This document shows positions 12,701 to 24,971 of a stretch of DNA of 64,000 nt, piece after piece. Below the pieces are notes generated by a model. It was not told the DNA's origin and did not search any database. It saw only the letters and a program-made list of their open reading frames with translations. How positions within the stretch are numbered: position 1 is the first letter of the stretch; every line of letters starts with the position of its first letter. Where the stretch lies: positions 494,347,352-494,411,351 of the forward strand of contig CM077115.1 in assembly GCA_039619475.1 (NCBI GenBank), in the 5' to 3' direction. Made by a program: the position numbers and the translations under genes. Origin of the DNA: Icerya purchasi (Eukaryota > Arthropoda > Insecta > Hemiptera > Monophlebidae).

Positions 12701-13640
12701 CACAGCCCTTAGCAGCCGATTATATCGTCACTGCGCGACGGATGGGGCAGCAAACGTTCGGCTTAACGGAAAGACAGGTTAAATGATGAGTTTACAGATT
12801 ACTTAGTTGGGCGGAAACGCAATTTTCAGAGAACCAAGCTCCTCCGTATTAAATTCGCGTGTTCGCTGCCGAACAAAGGAATGAATACAAATTGCTTATC
12901 TGGAAAATTCGGCCTACTGTCGTCCGGGCTTGTGCTAGTTTGTGGATCGCGACACTATATTCAAATTGTGAGCGACGAAGGAGAGAAATTTAATGCAAGA
13001 GTCGACTCGCGGCCTCCAAAAAGAGGCCGTACATGCGAGATAAAATGTACGAAAAGTCGAAAAAAAGTAAAAAGTCACGGAACTGAAAAAAGGCTCTACG
13101 TTTTTTCTTCGTTACTTCTCTTTTATCACTGAGTGACATTTCGCGCGCGGTACCTCGGAGATGTAAGTGTGCGCGCAGAAGCTATTGGCTGTGTAACAGA
13201 TGTCAACTACGACGGGTTGAATATTTCGTTACAATATTTCATATTCGCCATCAGCCTTTTTTTTTCCCTTTTTCTTTCTTGTTCCATTATGTGATACGCG
13301 CATTACAATGACTAGAGCGGAGTTGTACGACGGCATGTTCATCGTATTCTTTGTACTACTGCAGTTTAGAACGAGATTATTATAAACTTAGCGAACGTAT
13401 GGGTTTGGTAACGGCGCACACAGACTGTGTTATTGTGTGTCAAAAGCTCTCTCTGCTATTTTCCTACAACATTCGGTGCGGTTTGAATTTCAATATCCGA
13501 TCATTCGGTTATCTCTGTACGGGACTGATTTCTTACGCGTCGCCCTTTCTATTCCCGCTGGGAAAAGCATGACGACGGGGCTTTCATCTTTTTTCGCTGC
13601 CTGGAAATTCTTTTCAGAAGTCTGCGAATAATACGAAAAA
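12700..13640. other. GC-richer non-coding island 1
   Basis: The sequence is visibly richer in G/C and CpG than its flanks and free of recognised transposons and long homopolymers. Several overlapping short frames exist in different phases, none with a domain. Candidate conserved non-coding DNA; no function can be read from the sequence alone. Confidence 0.3.
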
Positions 13641-15029
13641 AACATTTATATATAAAAAACGTTAACATTTTTTTGTTAAATGAGAAAAAAAAGAGTTCTA
13701 AGACTGGTGCTGGTTAAAAGTTAAAACTGTTACAGCGCAATAAACTTTTATTTTATTGAAGTCGAAATGTGATAAAGTCATTTTCGTGTAATAGCAAGTA
13801 AAAGGGCAAATGTTTTTCTCCGGCATTATGTTCAAAAAAAAAAAAAAAACTATCTAAATATCACGAAAATACTTTAAATAACAAATCTGAGAGAATTTAA
13901 TCGGAGAGAGCATTTATCAAAACTGAAACGCATAGAACTCTCACGAGTTCCGGTATTTTATAAAAAAAAATAACATTATTCCGCGCTAAACAATTAAAAT
14001 TACCAAGTATTGAGAATATTCGCAAATTAATAATGCTTCCCAAAGTACAGCCGCAATAAGGAGTATTAAGCCTATGATAGGCCCGGGGCTAGGGAAATAT
14101 TAGGGGCCCTTTTCGGAAGTAACAAGATTATCAGCTTTATAGAATAACTAAATTTTCTTTAATTTAATTTAATTATATTATTTTAAATTCACGAATTAAC
14201 TTATTAATGTAAACAAAACTAAATATACAAATAATGGGTAGAATTTTCGATGCCAAGAAAAAAAAAAAATATATATATATTTAAATAATAAATTTTTCAG
14301 CAAATTTTAACTAAAGATTTGCGTAAAAGGATAGTGTGTTGCGCGTGTACATACGCAGACACATTCATACAGACATTTCCTAAAAACGTAGATTCCGACT
14401 CGTTATACCTTAAAACAAATTTATAGTACGTTTTTACGAAACACGAAATTTTACTATTACCAAGTTTCCTCCTCTGGGAGGAAATAAAAATGGATACAAA
14501 ATTATTAACAAATAAATGTATTAAAAAATGCACTTTCTCCTGTAAAGTTAATTCCATTTATTTTTAAATATATATGAAAAAAGATAGATTAATTTTTTAT
14601 TACATGGTAGTGGGTGTCTTTTGGGGACCCCTTTATAAGACGAGGCCCGGAGCTGCAGCCCCCTAGACCCCCCCAAAAAAAAAAAATTCAGGCCTGCGAG
14701 TTTGAAAACTGTGATTAAAAAAACATAATAACAATGTAAATGATATTAAATTGCAACACGTGTAATGCGCAAACTTGATTGTAAAACCTCTTTTTGTTTT
14801 TTTCTTCTGGTCATCCCGGAGCGGAAAATATTAAGATACTGTTAGAAAAAGAAAGAAAAGGATAAAAACTTATTATTATGGTAATTCTTGAAAGAATAAA
14901 AAACTTAAAGGAGTGTCCTTTTTTTCTCTATGGCACACGCAGAAATATTACCATCGCCGAACAAATGATAAGCAAAAAAGCTATGTAAAAAGTATTCGAG
15001 TGAATTTCAAGACGGCTATTTCAACGGAA
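13641..15029. other. AT-rich spacer with two GC-rich clusters
   Basis: Mostly AT-rich. At 14071-14116 and 14626-14675 two GC-rich clusters contain GGCCCGGGGCTAGGG and, read on the opposite strand, TCTAGGGGGC plus CCGGGCC. They could be the decayed ends of one transposon, but no clean terminal repeat or target duplication was found. Confidence 0.35.
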
Positions 15030-16330
15030 CTCCAGCATGTCTTATACTAGCGTAGAAGAAAATTTATGCAGATTCATTGACCGGTTAGAAATTGTTACGT
15101 AACAAAACCGATGAGGAGAAGTTTTTGCTGCTTTTCCCGATGGGTGCTTATTGAAAAAGGCAGCAACATAGTTGTCCGATTGAATGGAAACAGTTTTATA
15201 GGCGGCGCGCAGGTAACCGCTTATTTTTTCCCGTATAATTCGGATATTGCAGCGGCTGTGAAATATTGAGCGCATTCTAGTGTTGCCATTATCGTAAAAC
15301 CAGACGAGCGGAGAGCACTTTGCCCTCGTTAAGACACTGCATGCGACCCGTAGTCTATCGGTTCGGAGTGGTTGAAGTGTCGCAGCGGAATGCTCGTTAG
15401 CCGCAGTTTTAAATTACAATTTATTCTTTGGCAGCGATTAAAAAATGAAATTGAAGGAGCAACGCGCCACATTCACTTCCCGCGCTCCTTAGGACGCGCT
15501 GGAAAGGGGGCGGCCGGCGGCCAGTCGTACAATGCGATCCGGTGCGGAGAATGACCGGTGCTGGTCGATTTTTCGGGTTTTCGGGTTTTCGGCTTGCAGG
15601 ATGGGTCGGTTAAAAATTGAATATTTATTTAGATGTTGTCTCGCAGCGGGACGCGACGAACAATTTCCTTAATTGCCTGTTTACCGATCTGTTCGCAGCA
15701 GGCGGTTCGAATGGCTGCAGCGAGCAAGTCGTGCAGCGTGCATTCTGCTAGAAGGCGTACGTACTTTTTCTTGTATTTACAAATGGCAAAGTAGACGCGA
15801 CCGACACAGATGCGGTGCGGAAGTTGAGCTGGCAATTCCGAAATTGCGGTCAAAACTTTTCTATTTCTCGCTGCCCCAAAATATCCCTTGTCATCTTACA
15901 TTGTTCGCTTGACCATCGTTCCGGCCAGAACCGCCTTCCCAGCATCATCCCTTTCTTATTACGCGATGAGAAACGAACAGTTGTCAAAAGCAAACACACC
16001 TAAAAGGTATATTTCTGACGCGTTAGACGGTTTTTTATTTGCCCCTCCTGCAACCGCTCCCGTTAGCCCGGCCGCCGTTATGGTTAATTCGTTTCCGATG
16101 TTGATATTTCGGTTTCTGACAGATCCAAATAGCGGCTGTGTAAAATAAGAAATAATACAGTTGCGCGGCCACACTCCGATTGCAGTTATCTTCTAAAGAC
16201 AATCCTCCGCCGAGATTTAATTCTTGCTAATACGAGCAAATCGAAGCAAAACCATCCGAAATGACAGCAAAAACTTCATTTTGAAATCTCTCCGTGCTGC
16301 TACAAGTAGAAAACCACTAGTTGCTTGATA
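15030..16330. other. GC-richer non-coding island 2
   Basis: A block of raised GC with a very CpG-rich core at about 15475-15560. The frames covering it are short, overlap on both strands and show no domain. The core resembles a small CpG-rich regulatory or promoter-type element, but no initiator or TATA arrangement could be fixed. Confidence 0.3.
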
Positions 16331-16464
16331 ACCGATTACATTCTCCTTGATAACAACGGACTTTTTGATACATCCTATTAATTCAATCGAGTGCATATTT
16401 CTATTCCCTAATAATTTTATTATTACGACGTATTATTAAACATTCAGTATTAATAATTAAATAT

Positions 16465-16738
16465 TATTACAGTACGTAAAGTAAAGTAAGTCCCACACCC
16501 TGACAGGACATCGGCGATCGTGAAGTTAAGGTTCACAGTGTACTAAATGGATCTAAAGAGAATTTTTGGATTATCCGCCTTCGCTTTCCCAGATTTCTCT
16601 GGAATAACCAATTCAATTTCAGATTGGATATACAATATCCCTGGAAGCGACTTTGATCCGGAACGAGACAAATGTCTCCAGAACCTATGACACCTCTGGT
16701 TTGGTAGCCAAGCGCCTTAACCACTAAGCTAACCTTAC
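16465..16738 (-). mobile_element. tRNA-derived SINE
   Basis: Read on the minus strand, the segment begins with a tRNA-like head. A Pol III box A (TAGCTTAGTGGTTAAGG, 16731 to 16715) is followed about 45 nt later by a box B-like GGTTCTGGAGA (16686 to 16676), with CTACCAAACCAG in the anticodon-arm position. The box B core has lost the usual GGTTCGA. About 200 nt of unrelated body follow and end in TTACTTTACTTTACG (16484 to 16470), a short simple tail. A possible target duplication is only the TACGTA on both sides, so the ends are approximate. The head is too decayed to be a working tRNA gene. Confidence 0.6.
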
Positions 16739-17999
16739 GTATATATCGGAAAATACTGAAATGTATATCAGATTTTAAATTTTAAAATAGAGATTATAGG
16801 CACTACATTTCAAGTATTTAAAACTCTTTCTAAGTAAATACGCGCGAAAAAAATAAGCACTCGTTATGATCGTGATAATAAAAAATACTATCGTTTTCTT
16901 TTTTTTCTAGTAATTTACTGTTCAAATTCTAAACTACCATTTTAGCTACAAATTTATAATTTTTCTATTTTTCACCTGAAAATAAAACAAAAATTTTAAT
17001 TAAACTGTAATAATTATGTATTTTTAGAACTAAATTAATAAAGAGGTGTCGCTGTTTGATTTTCTTTATGAAACACAAGAGCTATTTCTCAGATTTACTG
17101 TCTACCGTATAAGATATATTACGTATTATTCATATAATTTCGATCATGGGCTACTCATTTTTCTTAAATTAGAAATTTTTGACTAGAAGATATAATATAG
17201 TATCACCCTATTTGGTTTAATAAAAATTAAGGAAAAAAATTGTACACATAAGCATTGAGAATATAATAGTAGAAATGGTTTTTATTTCAGCCGAGAAAAA
17301 AAAAAGTAACACTTGACAAAAAGATAAAAACGATATAATACATATATAACCTGAATATACATGTTTATTGACTAATTACCAAATAGGATGTATTTACTTC
17401 TAATTATCATATTACCGCTGAAGACTTAATACGTGACATTTTCAATTATAATTCGTGCATATAATTCGATAAATCTATAGGAAACGCTTTAGCACCATGC
17501 CAGGTGATGCTCTATTTATGAAAGATTCAATTGACCGCGTCGAGAAGAAAAAAGACAAAAATTAATTTAAACAGTATTACAATTTTCTTAAAGCAAAAAA
17601 CCGCAACATAAACTTCTAAATGACGAAGAAACCCGTAACGGAATTATTGCCTCCCCCCCTCCATAGGGACATTAACATATAAACTCCAGATTCCTCGGAC
17701 TTTGATATGATACCAGCCGCTGTAGATGATGGTGATTATGATTTTTGCGAAAGAGACGATTGTAATTGGCAATGGCTTATTTAAAAAGCTTACAGGAGAT
17801 AATGTCCGACGCGAAAAGATTTTTTTCCTATTCTTCATCTGATAGCGTACGATACATAGTCGCAATGAAAAACACACGAAAAGATACTTCGTGATAACAC
17901 GTGAAATGATAAGAACATGCTGAGATGTAATATTAATATGAATCATATTTTGCATCGAAATATAATAACGAAATATTGGCAATGCTTTTAACGAATTCT
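16739..17999. other. AT-rich spacer, nothing recognised
   Basis: No gene supported. A 112-codon minus-strand frame (17644-17982) has no recognisable domain and a composition expected of chance frames in AT-rich DNA. Confidence 0.5.
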
Positions 18000-19320
18000 A
18001 CATTCAGGAGTTCTCTAACCTCCGCTAGAACGCTAAATCTTCCGAACGTGGATACGCAGCGGGTTTAAATCACGCTATTTATTATAGACGGAGAAAAAAT
18101 CGCGCGTCCACAAAATGTCTGATCATGGCCCGTTTTATTATTTCAAAAATCCCTTCCGACTTTTTAATTCACACCGAAGATAATCGACTTGGCAAGTTAT
18201 CGCGCTTGGTTCTCATTAAGCGGAAACTCGAGGCCCGCTACCATTTCAGTGCGCTCCTAATTACGAAAAGCTATTAAAGATCGGCTTAGAAAGTGGCCGA
18301 GTTAGCAAAAGGGTCTGGTCGGCGTGCGCCTCTACGTATACCGCTTACGGTAGAGACGGAAATCGCCTTACACGGGGTTAGCTCATAAAGGTCTTACCAC
18401 TATTATCGCTATTATCAACAGATGACCTGCTTCGACGCGCTCTATTGTGCCCGGCACTCTTCGGCCTGCCGCACGCGCTAGGCTCTGCGAAACTTATTTA
18501 TCGGCGGCGAAGGGGTAAATATTACCTTTCGCGCCAGAGACAACGACCTACAGGATGTAGTTTTGTCACCGACGGCAGCGAGTAATGTAATTTTGTCGCA
18601 ACTGCTAAAATGACGATTCGACTGTCAAACGCAGGATGATATCCAGGATGCCAATTTACACTTAGTGTACGAACGGGAAAGTCATTGAGCGCGGCCGGGG
18701 TCTGGTCGTAAGCCGGAGGAGTTTCAGTTCGCAATGATAATATCGGCCGTTCAACGCTGCAGGATGCCGGGGTATTTTCAGTTGCCATCAAAGGAAGCGA
18801 CTATTATTCCGTTCGTTCGTTCGGTCGTTGATTTGCCGATTGGCAACATCCTGAACTTGCAAACTGAATGTGCTCCTTCTTCTTCGTCGACGGGCCAACT
18901 ATAAAAGCTCTGCTGCTAGTCGTTTAAGCTCGGCCAACTCTAAGTACCGCCACTAAATTCCGTTCCGGCTGGAAACTGACGTTTATTACGAACACTCTTG
19001 CACCGCGCGTCACTTTTAATATAGTGCGCAGTTGTTCTCGTCTAATAACAGCAATTAACCTAGATCGCAAATTGGATTTTCCGTTCGCCCCCCCCCCCCT
19101 ATCGGGACACATTCGATACCAATGTGAGTTCACTCCCCCAACGACTAGTCCTTTTTCGTTTTTTATAAATGTAGCGGTATGACACTTGCGCGCGCTCATC
19201 TTTCGTCTTTATTGGTTAACTAACAAACGTCACGGTACCAAATCGAAAACGATTACGGAGCCGCAAACTCGCGAGAAAACTGTCGAGCTTATATACTATA
19301 TACACTGTATGATTCGAGAC
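18000..19320. other. GC-richer non-coding island 3
   Basis: Raised GC and CpG over 1.3 kb, with no transposon seen. TAATTA at 18258-18263 sits in GC-rich context and is a typical homeodomain core. A TATAAAAG lies at 18900-18907 in otherwise GC-rich DNA, without a clear initiator about 30 bp downstream. A run of 12 C is at 19088-19099. Short frames on both strands have no domains. Confidence 0.3.
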
Positions 19321-21029
19321 ATCGTATCTTTTTGGGTGATATAAAAAAAGTTTGTTAAGATTTTTTCTTTTTTTAAATTTCCGCTTCAAATAATGACCTG
19401 TTGTTACCTATCGTTGTTTCTTTACTATCGCTATTCGCTACTCTTCGGAATTCTGGAATCTTCGTACTGACTAAACCTCTCCAAGTGCGATTTCAATCAG
19501 ATTTTTAAATTTTTTCCAAAAGCAATTTTACACTCCATATATATATGTATAGAGAGAACACTGAGTGATCGTATAGGGTGGTATGCCAGAAAATGATCAA
19601 GACCCACTGATTATGGCGAACTTCCAAGCGCGCATATTTAGGTTTTAAAACAATGTAACTGGATAAACTGTCGAATATTTAAAATTTCGCATAGTCAAAG
19701 ATATAATTATTAATGGTATTATTTTAATCATATTATCTCTATAATATGTAAATAGGCAAAGACAAAGCAGTTCACATTACCTCTGTTTATTTATTGATTT
19801 TCTTTTTTTGGTTTAGTAGCTCTATTGGTCATCTTTAGTGTTATCGGTAAAAAAAGTTTTATTAACTATTTTGTCTTGTTTAAATAACAAAATGAATACA
19901 AAAACTGAAAAAAGAAATCACTATAGCCATTGTAAATCTGTTCCTATTAAAGTGTTTTAATTTTTCTTAATAATCATCATTATTGGCTTAGTTACAGTGT
20001 ACTAAATATCTTAAGGTGTCATTTAATATCAGTAAATAAGAACTTTTTAAAATTGTGATTTACTGTTATTTTATCGAATTTATTTTTTATTCGATTATAA
20101 TGGTACTGATTTTGCATTGTGAATACATATAAAAGTATACGTTCTCAGATATACAATAAACGAATGTATAAGATATAGTAATTTATAACAAATACAATTA
20201 TAACAAACAAATTTAAGAATAAAATGAAGGCTTACTTTATAAATTGTTATAAAGTACTATATTTTATAATTAACGAGCAGGATGTTGAAAGATTCTTTAT
20301 TGAAAATGTATAAGAGTATAAAAAAAAAAATTTTGGACTTATGCAAATTCCATATATGTTTCCTTCAAATTTTTAATAATAATTGTGGTCGAATAGCAAT
20401 CGGCGAAAAATAGTGTTCATATAAATGTAAAATAATTTTGAACTGTATTTTATATAAAATTACTGCTAAACCTCGCTCGCTTCGGAATTTTAAATAATTT
20501 TTAAACTACAAAATTCACTCGGGTCATGATGCTGTTCCTTTTTCACGCATAATTCGAGAGTGGGCGCTAACTGATATAATCTCTGTTGTCAAATTTCTGA
20601 TGCGAATCACGGGATTTTGATTATTTTCTTCGGTGTTTATTTCGTTTTTCGGTTACATTGGATTAAGATTGAAAACGTGTGGTAGCAACGTTCAAAAAGT
20701 CGCAGAAACGAAAAAGTATTTTAAAAAAACCCCTATTAAAGCCGTCGAGCAAACTTCTTAGCTTTTTTTTCTTTTAATTTCTATAAACGGTAGGCCCAGC
20801 TGCCACCAAAACTCGCCGTACATAAAGGTTGTCCACTATCACCACTCGCGATACAACTAAAATTGCAATATTTATAAAAAAAATTTAACATTTGAGTAAT
20901 AATTTTAGGAAATCTTACTACACAGCGATAATAAGGAAGTTAATAAACGAAAAAAAAAAAAAAAAGTGCATTTTAACAAGTCTTATACATCCATGGGATT
21001 ACGTATTCATTAAACATACAAAAGCGCAC
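19321..21029. other. AT-rich spacer, nothing recognised
   Basis: No gene. The segment at 20176-20207 (AGTAATTTATAACAAATACA and what follows) resembles, in reverse complement, the hairpin at 60449-60482; both could be pieces of one AT-rich repeat. Confidence 0.5.
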
Positions 21030-22445
21030 GAAAACTGACACTAGTCTCAAATTACGTTCGTTCTCGAGATCTGCCGCGTGCTACCGAAAACCGGACATTA
21101 TACATATATTCGGCAATTGATACGCTATTTTGTAGCACCGCCAGTGACCCCTGATCATTCTACGCCGAATTGAACCGAACAGAGCAACCATACGCATACA
21201 GAACTTACGAGAGCTGATCTATCGCTTCAGTGTCATATACATCGCGGTATTGCTCGCGATAAGACCGCTGTTCAAAATCGTCCAGAATGTGGCCAGACTG
21301 CACTTTATTAATCACCATTGTTTGCTAAATAATACTTAAACGATCGATATAAAGAGACATAACCAAAAACCTCGATGCTGTTATCGATCATTCAAGCGGG
21401 AACGTGCGCTGTAACTTGTGTCGGTCACATACCAAAATTGCGGTCGACTATGTCGGTATCTGACCTCATTGAAGGGAGTTCGCCGCTGTGGAAAAAGAGT
21501 GGCGATATTTAAACTTCTGTTATTTCGATTTTGAAAAGTCTTCGAGGAGATTAGAAATAGCGTACCATCGTACAGTAGGAAACGTATAAACTGAAATACG
21601 ATTATTTATAATATTCCTTGAACACTTTCGAATACGCGATAGGGAATCATTTCTATCAATAAACACATTTTAAAAAATGAAAAAAAAAAAACAAATACAA
21701 TTTATTGAATTTATTTTCAATGACAGCGATTAAAAAATTTAGTGTAACTACTGAACCGATGTTTATCGGTGTTAAATTTTCAAAACAGTTCCCGGTGCGC
21801 GGAAATAACGCGATAAAGAAAGAGCCTACAATTAGATAATAAACTTACGGCAAAGGGCAGCTACGCTAGAATGGAACTACCGCATTTCGAGGCAAGATTA
21901 TATTTATTTCACTGCTATACTTATGGACTTTTTCCTTTCAAGCGTTACTATTATTATTACGCTCACTTAAGACTTTTTCAAGGTCAACGACTAAAATTTG
22001 GTAGGTCCGGAACGTGCCCGAGGCTGCCGAACTATGTACTTAATGAGGGGGCAAACGAGCATGCAACGGGGCCAAAAGCTAAGTTTTTTTGAAGCCCTTT
22101 GAAGTCAGCCTTCAACGGAGTAGTGCTCTTTCTGCACAGCTAACGGCGGCGGTCAAATCATGTCTCGAACATCATTTGTAATTGTTAAAGATGACTCGAG
22201 CCGCTTTCAACCGTCAACAGCGGGAGTCTTCGTTGGAACAATATTTATTATTTCATCTGCTGAAATTTCGTAAAGAAACGTAGCCACATTTTTCGTCTGA
22301 CGGCCCGGCGGCGTGTTAGTTGGTTAGTTTATTAATTGCCGTTCGCCGCAAAGGTTTTATTTCACCGGCGGCATTTCTGTACAGATTAAAGATGAACCCG
22401 ACAATCAATTTGCCGAACAGTTCTTCGAAAGGAACAGTGATTTTT
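21030..22445. other. GC-richer non-coding island 4
   Basis: A non-coding block with raised GC. It includes ATTAATTG at 22331-22338 in the middle of a GC-rich stretch. No frame with a domain and no repeat found. Candidate conserved regulatory DNA. Confidence 0.3.
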
Positions 22446-22470
22446 TGCCGCTCTGCCTAATGATTCTAAA

Positions 22471-22797
22471 TAGAGATGGTAAAATGCTATTTATTTCAAT
22501 AGCAACTGCTATTGCTATCGCTGTTTTAAAATATTAATATAAAATTGCAGCTATTGCTATTTTTTAACCACTTCATGTACAGTGAGCACTGACGGACTGG
22601 CTATGCGGGCAAACTGGCATTTTCCCGGTGCACCCAAGCATTTAATTTATCTTTAGCGCCCTAATTTTCTCAAAATTTTTATCACCGCCTCCGCCTCTTT
22701 GCTGTAAAGCGCCCTTTTACCTCTGAATTTTCCCGGTACGCCCTAAAAAGCCAGCCCGTTAGTGACAGTGAGTACAACAGTTTGATGTTCATCTCTA
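22471..22797. repeat. Possible older element around the 178-bp MITE
   Basis: The MITE sits inside a segment whose ends read TAGAGATG (22471-22478) and CATCTCTA (22790-22797), a perfect 8-bp inverted pair. The left part carries a cluster of GCTATT-type hexamers (22483-22555). This could be an older element into which the MITE inserted, but no flanking target duplication was found, so the call is tentative. Confidence 0.3.
22587..22764 (+). mobile_element. Second hAT-type MITE family (178 bp)
   Basis: Starts CACTGACGGACTGGCT and ends AGCCAGCCCGTTAGTG, so the terminal inverted repeat matches at 14 of 16 positions. It is flanked by a perfect 8-bp direct repeat, ACAGTGAG, at 22579-22586 and 22765-22772. 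This is a classic hAT-size target duplication. The ends differ from those of the 322-bp family, so this is a separate family. It has no coding capacity. Confidence 0.85.
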
Positions 22798-22999
22798 AAA
22801 AATGTGAAATATAGTACGAATTTCACAGAAAAACAAAACTTTACGAAAAACACTTGTTTCGAAATTTCGTTGAATATTTTTATTTTAGTACAATATACTT
22901 TACATACTATGAAAATTATAGAACATGATACTTTTAACTATCGCCTCGCGTTGGACATTGCTTAAAGAAACATTCAGATAAAATTGAAAAAGTTAAAAT

Positions 23000-23760
23000 A
23001 AGGATGCCGCAACACAAATTGTAAATGTACTGGATAGTATGCTCGAGAAGACGCTAATAAGGCACTTGTACCATCAGAGATACTTTATTAAATATCTCGA
23101 AATAATAATTATGATGCAAAAATTCGATGTGACACTTAATAAGAAAATGTGCCGTTTGGAAACCGGGGGTCATGACATTATTTTGGAATGATATCCTTGA
23201 AAATTTAATCAAAACTAGTAGTACAATTTAAAATCCAAAATTACTTTTAAATACAAAAATTGCACGTATTAAATCATTTAAAAAGAATATGCTGCAGGAT
23301 AACGAGATAACTTTTCACGCTCTGCAAATATAGGAAAAAAGCTTACTGATCAAGTATCAAAGTAATCGTGTGCAAAGGAAAAATGTTGGTTTAAATTCTT
23401 TAGATAACCATACAACAACACCAGAACTTGAACGTTTAGTATCTGAATCGTTTTGCATCTTTCAATATCTTCCAGTAATGGGGATACCTTTATATGTAAA
23501 TGCATTAGATCAAAGAATTATAAAAAAACTGAATTAAGATTTGGATTTTTATTTAAATTCAGTGAATTAAGTAATGCTGAAATTTAGGAATTTTTCAACA
23601 GTTGCTTGAAATTTATCCAAACCATTTAGACTCTAACCTTGAAGTGGAATTATTGCGATTTCAACAAGTTCAGTCTAGCATGATGTTTCACGCGCTGAGG
23701 ATTCTGTATTATAAGTTAAAGATAATCATAATATTTATATTCACATAGTACTACTAAATT
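23000..23760 (+). pseudogene. hAT transposase-like remnant (ZMYM1-like), frameshifted
   Basis: Broken frames between about 23360 and 23700 read, in order, KYQSNRVQRKNVG, ALDQRIIKK, ELRFGFLFKFSELSNAEI and LEIYPNHLDSNLEVELLRFQ. That order (basic RKR-type block, a helical block, then FGFL...LS.EEL and YP.DLD...E...F) is what I know from the central region of ZMYM1-like hAT transposases in animals. At least two frameshifts and in-frame stops are present. The catalytic D and E residues cannot be placed and no zinc finger is visible. It could be another DDE family, so the assignment is moderate at best. Confidence 0.45.
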
Positions 23761-24379
23761 CAAAATACAAAAAAACCGGATCTTGGCCGCGGTAAAGAGG
23801 AAGAGCGCGTCATTTTTCATGCTTTTTTGAACTTTTCGCCAACTTTGAAAGTTTCGTTAAGAAAATGAAACACGGTTTCGTTCCAAATTAATAGCGATCT
23901 TTTCATCGATATATCAAATGCCCGGGAAAAAAAAAGTGAAGTCGTGTCTAGCGGGGACAGCCGATAGGAACAAAGTTCCTTTCACCACTTTTTGGTAGAT
24001 ACACAAGTATAAAGTCATTCATAAAGTAAACGATAAAAAATGACACACAATATATAAATCCCGTATGAATTAAAACAAAAATAATAAATAAATCATCAGA
24101 CTCGTTGAAGTGTGTTAACGTCGCACAAAAAAAAAAAAAAACGCGCCAATTTTCAAATTCAATAAAATGTACACACGTGTTTAGAATTGAGCTTATACAG
24201 CTGACCGCGCACAATGCTTGCTGCTCGAATCTCGATATTTACTCGCACGCACCCCCGTATGTAATAGAAAGAGACAGAGGGAATGGGAAAGAGAGTGAAA
24301 GTCGCCTGGAGGACGACGCATAACGCGATTTTCGTTATATCACCATTTCTGCCAGTTTACTCCTACACCGACAAGCCGC

Positions 24380-24971
24380 GTAAAAGAACTTTCTTCTAAA
24401 AATACATTTTTTGAAAAAAAATTTAGCTCTTCAAGAAGGACCTAAATATAAAATTGCGAACTCTGCTATATTTTTCCTATAAAGCGCTCTTTTATGCATA
24501 TGTTTGAGATACCTTTTTGGATTTCCCAACTTTGTTACTATTGCTTGCGAAAAATATTTTTTTCTTTTTTTTTGCTATTTTTGGCCCAAAAAAGTAAAAG
24601 ATGGTAAATAATTTTTTAACCATAATTTTTTTTTGGTTTTATGAAAAAGAGCTTCTGCGGTTTGCTTTCTATTTCGAATTTCACCTTTAAAAGAGGTATA
24701 TTTAATGATGAGTTGTGAATTTTTTAAGAATGATTTTTGAGATCGTTTTAAGGTGTCGTCCATAATATTATATATTCTTAACGGGGTTTTTTTGTTTTTT
24801 TCCGCCTAAACAGTAGTAAAAATGATTTTAAAGAGGATTTTAATTGTAATTCATGATGCAATTTTGAAGTTTAGAAGTCAACTCGTTCTCGTGAGTTATT
24901 GATTTTTATTGACAGCTGTGTCGTTTCTGAATCATCCTATTAGGATTCCGTAAGTTATATGTAATCCTAAT
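24380..24971 (+). repeat. Dispersed hairpin-ended repeat, copy A
   Basis: This segment aligns over about 550 bp with the reverse complement of 35071-35640. Shared blocks in the same order include TATGCAYATGTTT.AGATAC, TTGCTTGCG, a TTTCGAATTTCACCTTTAAA block, TTGATTTTTGAGRT, ATATTATATATTCT, CAATTTTGAAGTTTAGA, CGTGAGTTATTGATTTTTAT and GTCGTTTCTGAAYCAT. Both copies end in a stem-loop; here ATTAGGATT (24939-24947) pairs with AATCCTAAT (24963-24971). Similarity stops just after this hairpin. No coding capacity was found. The type of element is unknown; a non-autonomous transposon is likeliest. Confidence 0.8.

Noticed and set aside
15690..15720. Box B-like GGTTCGAATGG as part of a tRNA
   Set aside because: No box A at the right distance upstream.
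17644..17982. 112-codon minus-strand frame as a gene
   Set aside because: Ile/Arg/Ser-rich composition expected from AT-rich DNA, no domain, no related copy.
18900..18907. TATAAAAG as a second core promoter
   Set aside because: No initiator or other core element at the right distance, and no palindrome or clustered sites nearby.
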